Source: Cyanobacteriota bacterium
GTDB taxonomy: Bacteria > Acidobacteriota > Vicinamibacteria > Vicinamibacterales > UBA2999
Direction: 5' to 3'
Length of the DNA: 64,000 nucleotides
Assembly: GCA_019752015.1 (NCBI GenBank)
Contig: JAIEMQ010000037.1
Span: forward strand, 62,001 to 126,000
In this document: positions 27,476-36,424 of the stretch, piece by piece
Numbering within the stretch: position 1 is the stretch's first letter
Layout of the letters: the number at the start of each line of letters is the position of its first letter
The notes under the pieces: model-generated
The model's database searches: none
What the model saw: only the letters and a program-made list of their open reading frames with translations
Told to the model about the DNA's origin: nothing
Translations under genes and position numbers: made by a program

Positions 27476-28536
27476 GCGTCAGTGATGACCCGTCAGGCGC
27501 GTACTACCGGTACGAGTTCCTTCGTCCGTTATTCCCTGACTACCCACGTCCGGCGATCTGGCGCGACGGCTATTACGTTCCGAGCAGTACCGGCGACGAA
27601 GTGATCGAGAAGCACGCCTGCGTTGTCGAACGCGACGCGATGCTGAAAGGCCGTCCCGCGCGCGAGCAGTGCTTCGTCATCAACGACGTCAACTTCCTGA
27701 ACAACGCCGATATTGATGGCACGCAGTTGCCGCCGCGCGGCGCGCCGAACGTGATGATGGCGGCCGGCGGCACCCAATTGAAGAAGGTGTTCGAGGACGA
27801 TGCGATCCTGACGTGGAAGATGTTCACGAACTGGGAGGACGCATCGAAGTCCCGCCTGGAGGGGCCCGAGCGCATCGCGGTCGCGCCGTATCACTACCTC
27901 TGCAATGGACAGCTGACCAACTGCGTGCCGCAGCCCGGCGTCGAGCGGCGGCTGGATGCGCAAGGCGACAAGATCATGTCGCGGCTCGTCTATCGGCGCA
28001 TCGGCAATCAGCAATCGATCGTCGGCGTGCACTCGGTGAATACATCGTCGAACGGCGGCGGCGTTCGCTGGTATGAATTCAGGATGGATTCGTCAGGAGC
28101 GGTGAAGCTGTTTCAGCAAGGCACCTACGCACCACAGGCACCCCAGGCACTTCAGGCACCCCAGGCACTTCAGGCACCCCAGGCACTTCAGGCACCCCAG
28201 GCACCTGCTTTCCGATGGATGGCGAGTCCCGCGATGGACAAGGCGGGCAACATCGGCATCGGTTATTCATACGGCGACGCGGCGACTTTCGTCGGCCAAC
28301 GTTTCGCCGCGCGGCGCGCCGGCGATCCGTTGGGCCAGTTGACGACTCGTGAAACAGTCCTCGTGCGGGGTGAGGCCGCGCAAACGTCCACCTTGCGATG
28401 GGAGGACTACACTCAGACCGCGATCGATCCGAGCGACGATTGCACCATCTGGTATGTTGGCGACTACTTGAAGAAGGACGCGGGCAGCTACTCGACTCGC
28501 ATTGGCGCGTTTCGAATCCCTGGGTGCACACCATGA
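27350..28536 (+). pseudogene. Secreted propeller-like protein, C-terminal part (frameshifted)
   Basis: Continuation of the gene that starts at 26732, one frame on; the first internal ATG is 27601. The segment reads ICYALSVSDDPSGAYYRYEF, FPDYPRPAIWRDGYYVP, QLPPRGAPNVMMA, RLVYRRIGNQQSIVGVHSV, GGVRWYEFR, FRWMASPAMDKAGNIGIGYS and ends TIWYVGDYLKKDAGSYSTRI-GAF. These blocks occur in the same order in intact secreted relatives (from memory). A second QAP/QAL repeat is inserted between FQQGTYAP and FRWMASPAM. The stop overlaps the start of the metallo-hydrolase (ATGA), indicating that the operon was once translated through. Confidence 0.8.
28135..28206 (+). repeat. 9-bp minisatellite, tract 2 (18-bp higher order)
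   Basis: Eight 9-bp units arranged as four copies of caggcaccccaggcactt (the last copy ends in cacct), coding QAPQAL repeats in frame. Confidence 0.92.
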
Positions 28537-29987
28537 AACGAATCGCTTTCGTTCTTTGTTCTTCGTTCTTTGTTCTTTCTGCCGTCAGCTGCACGCCGCG
28601 GCCGCCGGAACAGCAATTCGTGGAAGACGCCATGCGTGCCGTGGGCGGCCGTGCCAGGGTCGAGGCGGTCAAGTCGATCGCCATCGAAGGCACCGGCGTC
28701 AACTACAACCTCGGGCAGGACATGAAGCCCGAGGCCGCGACGCAGCAGTTTGAAATCACCGGATACAAACGCCAGATCGATGTCGAGCAGGGCCGTCAGC
28801 GCGTCGATCAGACGCGCACGCCGAAGTTCGCGTACTTCCAGGGTCCGCAGCCGCAAACGCAGGTGCAGGTGCTCGACGGCGACATTGCGTTCAACATTGG
28901 CGCGAATGGCACTCCGGCGCGGGTCGGCACCGGGCTGGCCGAGCGCGATCGGCGCACCGAGTATTTCCATCACCCGATCACGGCGCTGAAGGCGGCAACT
29001 GCGCCGAGCAACGTCACCACGATCTCCAACGTCAGGACCGTTGGCAACGTCCGGCAGGCCGATTTCGCGTTTCGCGATCGGCAGTGGACCATGACGATCG
29101 ATGCGGCGGGACTGCCGCTGTCGATCTCGACGAAGTCGTACAACGCGAATCTCGGCGACGTCGTGCTGACGACGACGTTTGCGGATTACCAGGATACCAA
29201 CGGCCTGAAGATGCCGGCGAAGTTCACCGGCAAGGTCGACGACTTCACGACCTACGAAATCGTCGCGTCACAGCAGTCGATCGATACGGCGCTTGGCGAC
29301 ATGGCCGCGCCCGCGGCGGTCCTCAAGCCCGCTCCGCCGGCGGCGCCGAACGTCACGGCCGAATCCGTCGGCAAGGGCGTGTGGTTCCTCGCCGGGCAGT
29401 CGCATCACAGCGTGCTCGTCGAGTTCGACGATCACCTGATGCTGATCGAAGCGCCGCAAAGCGAGGCGCGCACTCTCGCGGTGATTAAGAAGGCGCGCGA
29501 CACCGTGCCGAAGAAGCCGCTGACCGAGCTGGTGATCACGCATCACCATTTCGATCACACCGCCGGCCTGCGCGCCGCGATCGCGGAAGGCTTGACGGTG
29601 ATCACGCAGACCGGCAACAAGGCGTGGGTCGAGAACATGGCGCGGCGTCCGCACACGCTGCAGCCGGATCTGCTCGCGAAGAACACGTCACGCCTCAACG
29701 TCGTGACGGTTGATGAAGAGAAGGAGTTCAGGGATCGGACCAACATCGTGATGCTGTATCACGTGGCGGGCAACCCGCACTCCGGCACGATGTTGATGGC
29801 GTATCTGCCGCGCGATCGTGTGCTGGTCGAGGTCGACGCGTTCAGCCCGGGCGCGCAGGTCAACCCGTATGCGGCAAACCTGCTGGAGAACATCCAGAAG
29901 CGTAACCTGCGTGTTGATAAAATCGTGCCGCTCCACGGCGCGATCGCGCCGTTTGCAGAGTTGGTCAAGGTATCGAAGGGAAACTGA
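28533..29987 (+). CDS. Exported metallo-beta-lactamase-fold hydrolase (lipoprotein)
   Basis: 484 residues. The signal peptide ends in FVLSAVSC, a lipobox, so the protein is probably lipid-anchored. Residues about 25-290 form a beta-rich domain with no name I recognise. The C-terminal third is a metallo-beta-lactamase fold with ITHHHFDHTAGLRAAI (the H-x-H-x-D-H metal site), VAGNPHSGTMLMAYLP and IVPLHGAIAPF (further His ligands). The substrate is unknown. ATG 28533 overlaps the preceding stop by four bases and its own stop overlaps the methyltransferase start, so the three genes form one operon. Confidence 0.86.
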   Translation: MKRIAFVLCSSFFVLSAVSCTPRPPEQQFVEDAMRAVGGRARVEAVKSIAIEGTGVNYNLGQDMKPEAATQQFEITGYKRQIDVEQGRQRVDQTRTPKFAYFQGPQPQTQVQVLDGDIAFNIGANGTPARVGTGLAERDRRTEYFHHPITALKAATAPSNVTTISNVRTVGNVRQADFAFRDRQWTMTIDAAGLPLSISTKSYNANLGDVVLTTTFADYQDTNGLKMPAKFTGKVDDFTTYEIVASQQSIDTALGDMAAPAAVLKPAPPAAPNVTAESVGKGVWFLAGQSHHSVLVEFDDHLMLIEAPQSEARTLAVIKKARDTVPKKPLTELVITHHHFDHTAGLRAAIAEGLTVITQTGNKAWVENMARRPHTLQPDLLAKNTSRLNVVTVDEEKEFRDRTNIVMLYHVAGNPHSGTMLMAYLPRDRVLVEVDAFSPGAQVNPYAANLLENIQKRNLRVDKIVPLHGAIAPFAELVKVSKGN

Positions 29988-30808
29988 TGCACACGCGATT
30001 ATTTTTCGCTTTTCATTTTGCATTTTTAATTTCCCTTGCGAGCGCCGCGGGCGCGCAGCAAGCGAAGCCCTTCGAGCCGGTCAGCGGCCAGGCCGGCAAG
30101 GATGTCGTGTGGGTGCCGTCGCCGCCCGACATGGTCAACAAGCTGATGGAGCTCGGGCAGGTCACGTCGAAGGATTTCGTGATGGATCTCGGGTCGGGCG
30201 ACGGCCGCAATGTGATCGCCGCCGCGAAGCTCGGCGCGCAGGCGCTCGGCGTGGAATACAACCCTGACATGGTCGAGTTGTCGCGCCGCCTCGCGCGCGA
30301 GGCCGGCGTCGCCGACAAGGCGCAGTTCGTGCAGGCCGACATGTACGAGTACGACATTTCGAAGGCGACGGTGATGGCGTTGTTCCTGTTGCCGGTGAAC
30401 ATGAATCGCCTCGCGCCGAAGTTCTTCAACCTCGCGCCCGGATCGCGCATTGTCGCCAACACCTTCGGCATCGAGGGCTGGGAGCCCGACGTCCGCGTCA
30501 CGCTGCCGCCGACGTCGGAGTGTGAGAGCTGGTGCGAAGCGCTGTTGTGGCTCGTGCCCGCCAAGATCGCCGGCACGTGGACGATGGCGAATGGCGCGAT
30601 GACGCTGACGCAGGAGTATCAGGCGGTGCAGGGCACCGTCACGATCGCCGGTCAGCCGCAGACGGTCGTGATGGGCCGCCTCAAGGGCGAAGAGATTACC
30701 TTCACCGCCGGCGGTCTGACCTACCAGGGCATCGCCAAGGGCAACACGATCACCGGCACGGTCACCACCCCCAACGGCGCCCTCCCCTGGACCGCGACAC
30801 GAAAGTAG
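29987..30808 (+). CDS. SAM-dependent methyltransferase with apparent signal peptide
   Basis: 273 residues. The first 25 residues (RLFFAFHFAFLISLASAAGAQ) look like a cleavable signal peptide, unusual for an enzyme that needs cytoplasmic SAM. A class I Rossmann domain follows: DFVMDLGSGDGRNVIAAAK (motif I), ALGVEYNPDMVELSRRLA and FVQADMYEYD. The last 85 residues (from about PAKIAGTWTM) form a beta-rich extra domain. The stop codon TAG is contributed by the REP element at 30805. Whether it is truly exported, or the leader anchors it to the inner face, is open. Confidence 0.83.
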   Translation: MHTRLFFAFHFAFLISLASAAGAQQAKPFEPVSGQAGKDVVWVPSPPDMVNKLMELGQVTSKDFVMDLGSGDGRNVIAAAKLGAQALGVEYNPDMVELSRRLAREAGVADKAQFVQADMYEYDISKATVMALFLLPVNMNRLAPKFFNLAPGSRIVANTFGIEGWEPDVRVTLPPTSECESWCEALLWLVPAKIAGTWTMANGAMTLTQEYQAVQGTVTIAGQPQTVVMGRLKGEEITFTAGGLTYQGIAKGNTITGTVTTPNGALPWTATRK

Positions 30809-30867
30809 CGATTGGTGCTTAGCACCAACGACGCCCCGCCCGATCGGTGCTTTGCACCAACCGCTAC
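30805..30867. repeat. REP pair, copy 1 (right end of RAYT element)
   Basis: Two hairpins, ttggtgc-tta-gcaccaa (30812-30828) and tcggtgc-ttt-gcaccaa (30844-30860), are separated by cgacgccccgcccga. The unit is bounded by gtagcg on the left and cgctac on the right. The TAG stops of both flanking convergent genes fall in these boundary hexamers. Confidence 0.85.
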
Positions 30868-31733
30868 TTTTCGCCTTCGCGTCGGGATTCGAGTATCCGA
30901 CGATAGATCTTGCTGATCGTCGACGGGTTAACCCGCAGATGCCTGGCTATTTCCGCCAATTTGTAGCCATGCGTAACGTAGGCTTCGTAGATCGCGTTGG
31001 CGCGAGCGGAGGAGTTCGCATCTTCCGCAAAGAGTTCCGTCAAGCTCGAACGCAAGACGGAGCGATATATCTGTGGAAGCGTCGCGAGCTGTAGCTGCTC
31101 GCCGACGTATGAGCGAACAACGCGCCTGAGCGCATCGCGGTCCACGGCCTCGCCCGCGTGATCATTCAAGTAGCCGTACACAGGGTCCCCGTCAGTCATG
31201 AGTTGATGGAAACGCGCCTGCGCCTGTTCGAGAGTGCGATTCGGAAACAGCGCTCCAAGCCAATCGATTGATAAGTAGCTCGGACAAGGCGCCAGCCCGA
31301 CAGTTGCGGCGTAGGTGCTCCATTTATACAGTTCCGGTTTCGTTACCATGCCGGCACTAACCGGGTTGAAGAAAACGTAACAAACCGCGATCAAGAGCTG
31401 GACATCGTGTTCGATTTGAACGCAGCGGTACTGGCCTTGGAACAGGTGTCCGACCCGGTGATGTCGCTTATTCGAGTACTTGGCGAACCGACTTTCGAAC
31501 TGCTCCATGAAATCCGACAAGTTCCCATGAGGCGTTGTCACGATTCCGTGAAAGTGGTTGTCCATCGGACAGCTAGCCAGAATTCGGACGCCGTAGGTCT
31601 TCTGCGTTTCGATCTGAATTCGCATTAGTTGTCCACGATCGCAATCGTCTTCAACGATGGCTGCCTTGCGATTTCCGCGGTTCATGATGTGGAAGGTTGC
31701 GCCAGGAATTGGAGGTCGTCGAGGTCGTCCCAT
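30864..31733 (-). CDS. REP-associated tyrosine transposase (RAYT)
   Basis: 289 residues, IS200-like Y1 single-strand transposase domesticated to act on REP sequences. The N-terminal GATFHIMNRGNRK, the HUH-type metal motif PMDNHFHGIV, and the catalytic tyrosine region VCYVFFNPVSAGMV are all present. The C-terminus (HGYKLAEIARHLRVNPSTIS) is a helix-turn-helix. REP pairs flank the gene on both sides, the expected substrate of such enzymes. The length and reading frame look intact, so it could be active. Confidence 0.92.
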   Translation of the reverse strand: MGRPRRPPIPGATFHIMNRGNRKAAIVEDDCDRGQLMRIQIETQKTYGVRILASCPMDNHFHGIVTTPHGNLSDFMEQFESRFAKYSNKRHHRVGHLFQGQYRCVQIEHDVQLLIAVCYVFFNPVSAGMVTKPELYKWSTYAATVGLAPCPSYLSIDWLGALFPNRTLEQAQARFHQLMTDGDPVYGYLNDHAGEAVDRDALRRVVRSYVGEQLQLATLPQIYRSVLRSSLTELFAEDANSSARANAIYEAYVTHGYKLAEIARHLRVNPSTISKIYRRILESRREGEK

Positions 31734-31875
31734 GCTGGGGACTAATCAACTTTCCTGCCGTGGTTGAAAAACGTGAAATCGCCCGAGATCTTCGACTGGC
31801 CCAGAGGATCGGCATGCCAACCTTGCAGAAATTGCGGCCCGGGTCCAGAAGCGGCGTCGCAGTTTCTGCAGGCGT

Positions 31876-31933
31876 GGTTGGTGCAAAGCACCCACGACGC
31901 CCCGCCCGGTTGGTGCAAAGCACCTGTCGCTAC
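31876..31933. repeat. REP pair, copy 2 (left end of RAYT element)
   Basis: Two ggtgc-aaa-gcacc hairpins (31880-31892 and 31912-31924) with the same cgacgccccgcccg spacer as copy 1, ending in cgctac at 31928-31933. The stop of the next gene (minus strand, 31930) uses that hexamer. The 140 bp between this and the RAYT start hold no gene that I can support. Confidence 0.83.
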
Positions 31934-33228
31934 TGCGACAGTTTTTCGAGGGCGACGGTGTAGGCGCGGCGGCCGGCTTGGGGGTCGTAGACGATGACGG
32001 GCATCAGCTGGCCGCGGATCCGATCGGGGTTCGAGCGGGCGTAGCCCATCAGCGTCGTCGCCAGCAGCTGCTGCGATCCCTCCTCGAGGCCGGCGCGGGG
32101 GACGCCGGTCAGCAGATCGTTCATCGACACATCCCACGCCTCACCCCACAGCAACGCGTCGACGACCGTCCCCTTCACCACGTTGTGCGAGAAGTTGAAG
32201 AAGAACGACAGCGGCGAATAAGCAGTGTCGGTCGGGCGATAGCGCGGGAACGATTCGAGCAGCGCCGCCTTGTGACGCCGGAAGCCCTCGACAAAATGCA
32301 CGCGGTCGACTTCCGACTCGGCCAGCGACGGCGGCGGCACGCCGACGAAAGCGCGCGCGTCGGCGGTGAGGCCGTTCAGCAGCGCTTCTTCGATCACCGC
32401 GATGTTTCTTGCCGCAGGAACATCGGCCGAGGCTCCGCCAGTATCGACGAAGCCGGCATCGGCGAGCCGAGAGTATTCACGCATCACAGCGGCGAGCGCA
32501 AAACACAGCCACGGGTAATCGGCAATGTTGTCGTCACGCAACGCCAGCGTGTCTCGGCCGCATTGCGCCTCGAAGCCGAAGCGCAGATGGCAGCCCATGC
32601 TCGACGCGTGACCGAGTCCGATGCGGAACTTGTGGTGATCGTCGAGCGTGCGCACTCTGGCGAGCAGCTTGCCGTAGCCCCACTCCTCGGGCTCGTAGTG
32701 CGACGTGCCGATCAGCATCAGCGTCGCGGCATCGGCGGCAAACAGCTGGCCGCTGCCGTGCTCGCCCTGCAGGTCCGCCAGCAGCGTGTTGATCTTCGAC
32801 AGGTTCTCGTTCGGGTCGCCGCCGTCCCAGATGCGCATGGTAAGCAGCGCGAGCACGTGCATGAAGTAGTAATCGAGCAGGATCGCGGGCTCCGTCAGCG
32901 TGGACGGCTCGACACCGCGTTGATCAGCGAGGAAGTGCAGCACGTCAACCGGAATGATGTCGGGATTGGTTTGCTGCGACACGCCATCCCAGTCGTGCAG
33001 GATGTGGAACCCCTCCGCGCGCGTGCGGCCGTCGTAACTGCTGATGATGCGATCGAGAAAAATCTGCTGGCCGACGGCGCGGAACCGGTTGGCGCGCATC
33101 GCATCACGCAGCGCCAGCAGCGCCTGCCCCAGCGTTTTGCCACTCACACCGGCGACGATTTCCTTCCGGACGCCTCCTTGCAGTGCGCTCTGGACGACTG
33201 CGCAAGCCTGCTCAAACGGAATTTCCAT
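31930..33228 (-). CDS. Uncharacterised cytoplasmic protein
   Basis: 432 residues, not recognised. No signal peptide or membrane helix. Recurrent features are a mostly helical N-terminal half (SYDGRTRAEGFHILHDWDGV, DVLHFLADQRG), a block rich in Asp/His (RTLDDHHKFRIGLGHASSMG) and a hydrophobic C-terminal segment (PLSFFFNFSHNVVKGTVVDA). ATG 33228 begins MEIPFEQA; a second ATG at 33249 lies on top of the divergent amidase start. The stop TAG comes from the REP element. It is divergent from the amidase gene, with starts about 20 bp apart. Confidence 0.72.
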   Translation of the reverse strand: MEIPFEQACAVVQSALQGGVRKEIVAGVSGKTLGQALLALRDAMRANRFRAVGQQIFLDRIISSYDGRTRAEGFHILHDWDGVSQQTNPDIIPVDVLHFLADQRGVEPSTLTEPAILLDYYFMHVLALLTMRIWDGGDPNENLSKINTLLADLQGEHGSGQLFAADAATLMLIGTSHYEPEEWGYGKLLARVRTLDDHHKFRIGLGHASSMGCHLRFGFEAQCGRDTLALRDDNIADYPWLCFALAAVMREYSRLADAGFVDTGGASADVPAARNIAVIEEALLNGLTADARAFVGVPPPSLAESEVDRVHFVEGFRRHKAALLESFPRYRPTDTAYSPLSFFFNFSHNVVKGTVVDALLWGEAWDVSMNDLLTGVPRAGLEEGSQQLLATTLMGYARSNPDRIRGQLMPVIVYDPQAGRRAYTVALEKLSQ

Positions 33229-33247
33229 TCTGGCTAGAATACCCTGC

Positions 33248-34957
33248 ATGAAAAAGGTTTCCGCCGTTTTCACGTTGTTCGTGGCCGCCCTGATCTCGAC
33301 ACTGCCCGCCGTGCAGAGCCAGCCGCGCCGCTTCTCCGTCGTCGAAGCGACGATCCGGCAGATGCAGGAAGCGATGGCGAAGAAGCAGGTCACGTCGCGG
33401 CAGCTGGTCGAGCAGTACCTGATCAGGATCGCGATGTACGAGGACCGGCTGAATGCCGCACTGGCGATCAATCCACGAGCGCTCGACGAAGCCGATGCGC
33501 TCGATCGCGAGCGCGCGCAGGGCAGGCTGCGGGGACCGCTGCACGGCATCCCCGTCGCGCTCAAAGACAACATCCACACGACCGACATGCCGACCACCGG
33601 CGGCGCGCTGGTCTTCGCCGGCTACGTCCCGCCCTATGAAGCCACGCTGACGACGAACCTCACGGCGGCGGGCGCGATCATCATCGCCAAGACCGGACTC
33701 ACCGAGCTCGCGAACTGGGTCGCGGGCAATCCGAACGCAATGCCCGGCAACTACAACGCCGTCGGCGGATTCGGCTTCAATCCGTACGACCCGCGTCCGG
33801 ATCCGCGGCCCGAGCCGGGCGATGGACGGCCCGTGCTGCAGACGGGCGGATCGAGCTCGGGCATCGGCACCGCGGCAAACTTCTGGGCAGGCAACGTCGG
33901 ATCGGATACCGGCGGGTCGATCATCAGCCCGTCGAACGCGAACATGCTCGTCGGCATCCGCCCAACCATCGGCCGCATCAGCCGTCACGGCGTGATTCCA
34001 ATCACCGCCGATCACGACACCGCCGGCCCGATGACGAAGACCGTCACCGACTCGGCGATCATGCTCGGCGCCATGGAAGGCGCGACTCCGGATCCACACG
34101 ATGCGGCAACCAGGACGTGCACGCCGCCACCAAATCGCGATTACACCAAGTTCCTGAACGCATCAGGGCTGAAGGGCAAACGCATCGGCGTGCCGCGCGC
34201 GTTCTACATCGATCGCGTGACCCTGCCCGGCGAGAAAGAGCCGCGCGGCGGCATCAATGCGGAACAAGCCAGGGTGTTCGCCGAAGCGATCGAAGTGCTC
34301 AAGCAACAAGGCGCGATCGTCGTCGATCCCGCCGACGTCCCGAGCTTCGTCGCCAGGAACGCGAACGACAGTTTCCCGCTATGGGATTTCTGTTCGGGCG
34401 GCGAGCACGCCAAGGGCAAGGATCAGAATTGCTCGATCAACTTCAAGTACGGCATGAAGCGCGATTACAACGCGTGGCTCGCGTCGCTCGGTCCATCAGC
34501 GCCGGTCAAGACGCTGAAGGAGCACCGCGAATGGAACCTCGCGCACGCCAAGGCCGGGGCGATCAAGTATCAACAATCGCGATTCGACATCTCCGATGAA
34601 ATCGATCTCGTCGCCGATAAAGCGCGCCTCGATGCCGACGATGCGAAGGATCGGCGACTGAGCCGCGAACAGGGCATCGATGGCGTGCTGAAGCAGTACA
34701 ACCTCGATGCGTTCATCACGCCCGGCGGATCTGGCGCAGGCATTGCGGCTCGCGCCGCGTATCCAATCATCGCGGTGCCATTCGGAATGGTGCCGAACGC
34801 GCCGCAACAGCCATACCCGGCAGGCTTCAACGCGAAGCCCGCTCCGTTCGGCGTCGGGTTCGTCGGCGCACAGTGCAGCGAGCCGAAATTGATCGAGATT
34901 GCGTACGCATTCGAGCAGGCGACGAAGAAGCGGATCGCTCCGCCGCTGTTCCCTTAA
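33248..34957 (+). CDS. Exported amidase (amidase-signature family)
   Basis: 569 residues with a signal peptide (VFTLFVAALISTLPAVQS). The amidase-signature Ser-Ser-Lys catalytic triad is visible: GIPVALKDNIHT (Lys, about residue 107), TGGSSSGIGTAA (first Ser) and NVGSDTGGSIISPS (nucleophile Ser). The closing region carries the family's DAFITPGGSGAGIAARAAYP. It would hydrolyse amides in the periplasm; the substrate is not deducible. It converges on the broken beta-helix gene two bases after its stop. Confidence 0.92.
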   Translation: MKKVSAVFTLFVAALISTLPAVQSQPRRFSVVEATIRQMQEAMAKKQVTSRQLVEQYLIRIAMYEDRLNAALAINPRALDEADALDRERAQGRLRGPLHGIPVALKDNIHTTDMPTTGGALVFAGYVPPYEATLTTNLTAAGAIIIAKTGLTELANWVAGNPNAMPGNYNAVGGFGFNPYDPRPDPRPEPGDGRPVLQTGGSSSGIGTAANFWAGNVGSDTGGSIISPSNANMLVGIRPTIGRISRHGVIPITADHDTAGPMTKTVTDSAIMLGAMEGATPDPHDAATRTCTPPPNRDYTKFLNASGLKGKRIGVPRAFYIDRVTLPGEKEPRGGINAEQARVFAEAIEVLKQQGAIVVDPADVPSFVARNANDSFPLWDFCSGGEHAKGKDQNCSINFKYGMKRDYNAWLASLGPSAPVKTLKEHREWNLAHAKAGAIKYQQSRFDISDEIDLVADKARLDADDAKDRRLSREQGIDGVLKQYNLDAFITPGGSGAGIAARAAYPIIAVPFGMVPNAPQQPYPAGFNAKPAPFGVGFVGAQCSEPKLIEIAYAFEQATKKRIAPPLFP

Positions 34958-34959
34958 GG

Positions 34960-36374
34960 CTACTGAACGGCGGCGCCTGGAGGATCAGTCGCGCTGCGGG
35001 CGCGGCCGTTACGATCCAGCACGACGCGATTCGAGCGGTCACCGGCCGGCGCTTGCGGGGTGGCCGGCCGATCGTCCCACGAGAAGTCGGGCACTTCGAC
35101 ACCGCGCGCCTGCGCCAGCGCGCCCGACGGGCGCACATCGCCGGCGGACAGATCGGCAAACGCCGGCTGCCGGCTGTTGATCTGATTGTTCGCGCGCACG
35201 TAAGTCTCGCTGCACGCCGGATGCGAGGCCGGCACGCATCGTCGCCAAGACCGAGCGCGTGCCCGTCCGGTCCGTTCCAGATCACGTTGCCGGCGATTCG
35301 CAGGTCGTTGTCACCGCGATTCGACGCCGCCGCGCCCCTGCCGCCCGGGCCGCCATCAAACGCGCCGGCAATCTGAAACTGCCGCCACTCGCTGGCCTCG
35401 CCGTCGGGATTGAAGACGACGTTGTTCATGACGAACACGTGGTGATTCGGAATGCGCACGAAGTTGTCGCCGTCATCGACCGCCGAGGTGCCCCACGCGC
35501 CGGCGCCGAGACGCGACTCGCACTGCGCGCGCTCCGCCTCGACGTCCGCCGCATCACAACTGCGCGCGCCAAAGCCCGCTTCCAGCACGTGACTGCGCCG
35601 GCCAACGCGATACATGGTGTTCCACGCGATCAACACGTTGTAGCCGCCGTTGACCCCGAGGCCCGCGCCCTCGGTGTCGTGAATGATGTTGTTGACGACG
35701 CGAATGCCATAGGCTTCGTAGTGCAGCCACGGCGACGTCATGAACTGCAGGCCGGTGCCCTGGCCAGCGGTGAAGCCGCCGGTGCCGCAGTCGTCGAACT
35801 CGTTGCTGTCGACGAGGATGTTGGCGGAACCGCCTTCACATATCCACACCAGTCGCCGGCGCCATGCACTCGGCTGCGGACGATGTGGCCGTCCTGGACG
35901 GCGACAAAGTCGATGGCGTTATCGCCGGCGCCGCCAATGCGCGAGTCCTCGATGTAGATGTGCGTCGATTGATTGGCCTTGACCGTTTCATGCGCGACCG
36001 GCGCGCAGGACCGCGGTGCCGGCGCCATTCGCGCCGCGAAACACGATCGGCGCGCTCGCAGAGCCATAACGCAGCTCCATGTAGTGCGGAATCGCCGCTT
36101 CCGCATACTCGCCCGGCATCAATCGAATTTCGTATCCGGCGGAAGCGAGCGGCGCCGACGACGAGTTACGCGGGATGCGGCTCCACGCTTCGATGATCGA
36201 TCGCAACGCCTCGCCGGCACTGCGGCCGCTGGCGCGATCGTCGCCGCGATCCGGATCGACCCAGATCTGCTGCAACGTCGGCGCGCCGATGTCGAGGCGA
36301 GGCTGCGCCCCGGCGAGAGCCGGAAGCACGAGGAACGCGACGGTGACGGCCGAACGGACGGAGATTGAGATCAA
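34960..36374 (-). pseudogene. Exported right-handed beta-helix protein, three frameshifts
   Basis: Four pieces read in sequence reconstruct one protein: a signal peptide and N-terminus from TTG 36374 (SAVTVAFLVLPALAGAQPRL, then QIWVDPDRGDDRASGRSAGEALRSI) to about 36000; then ETVKANQSTHIYIEDSRIGGAGDN and FVAVQDGHIVRSRVHGAGDWC to about 35850; then NEFDDCGTGGFTAGQGTGLQF, IIHDTEGAGLGVNGGYNVLI to about 35235; then SAGDVRPSGALAQARG to the stop at 34960. The 'IxIxxNxIxxxxxxGI' repeats are typical of pectate-lyase-like beta helices with the short 'WVDP..GDDRASG' start. Three changes of frame make it a decayed gene or an assembly problem. Confidence 0.75.
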
Positions 36375-36424
36375 CGCGACACCAAAGGGGTGTCTGGTGT
36401 TATCGGCCGGGCGGCAGCCGGTCT

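Noticed and set aside
27296-28206. CRISPR array
   Set aside because: Units are 9 bp without spacers and are translated in frame; this is a coding minisatellite.
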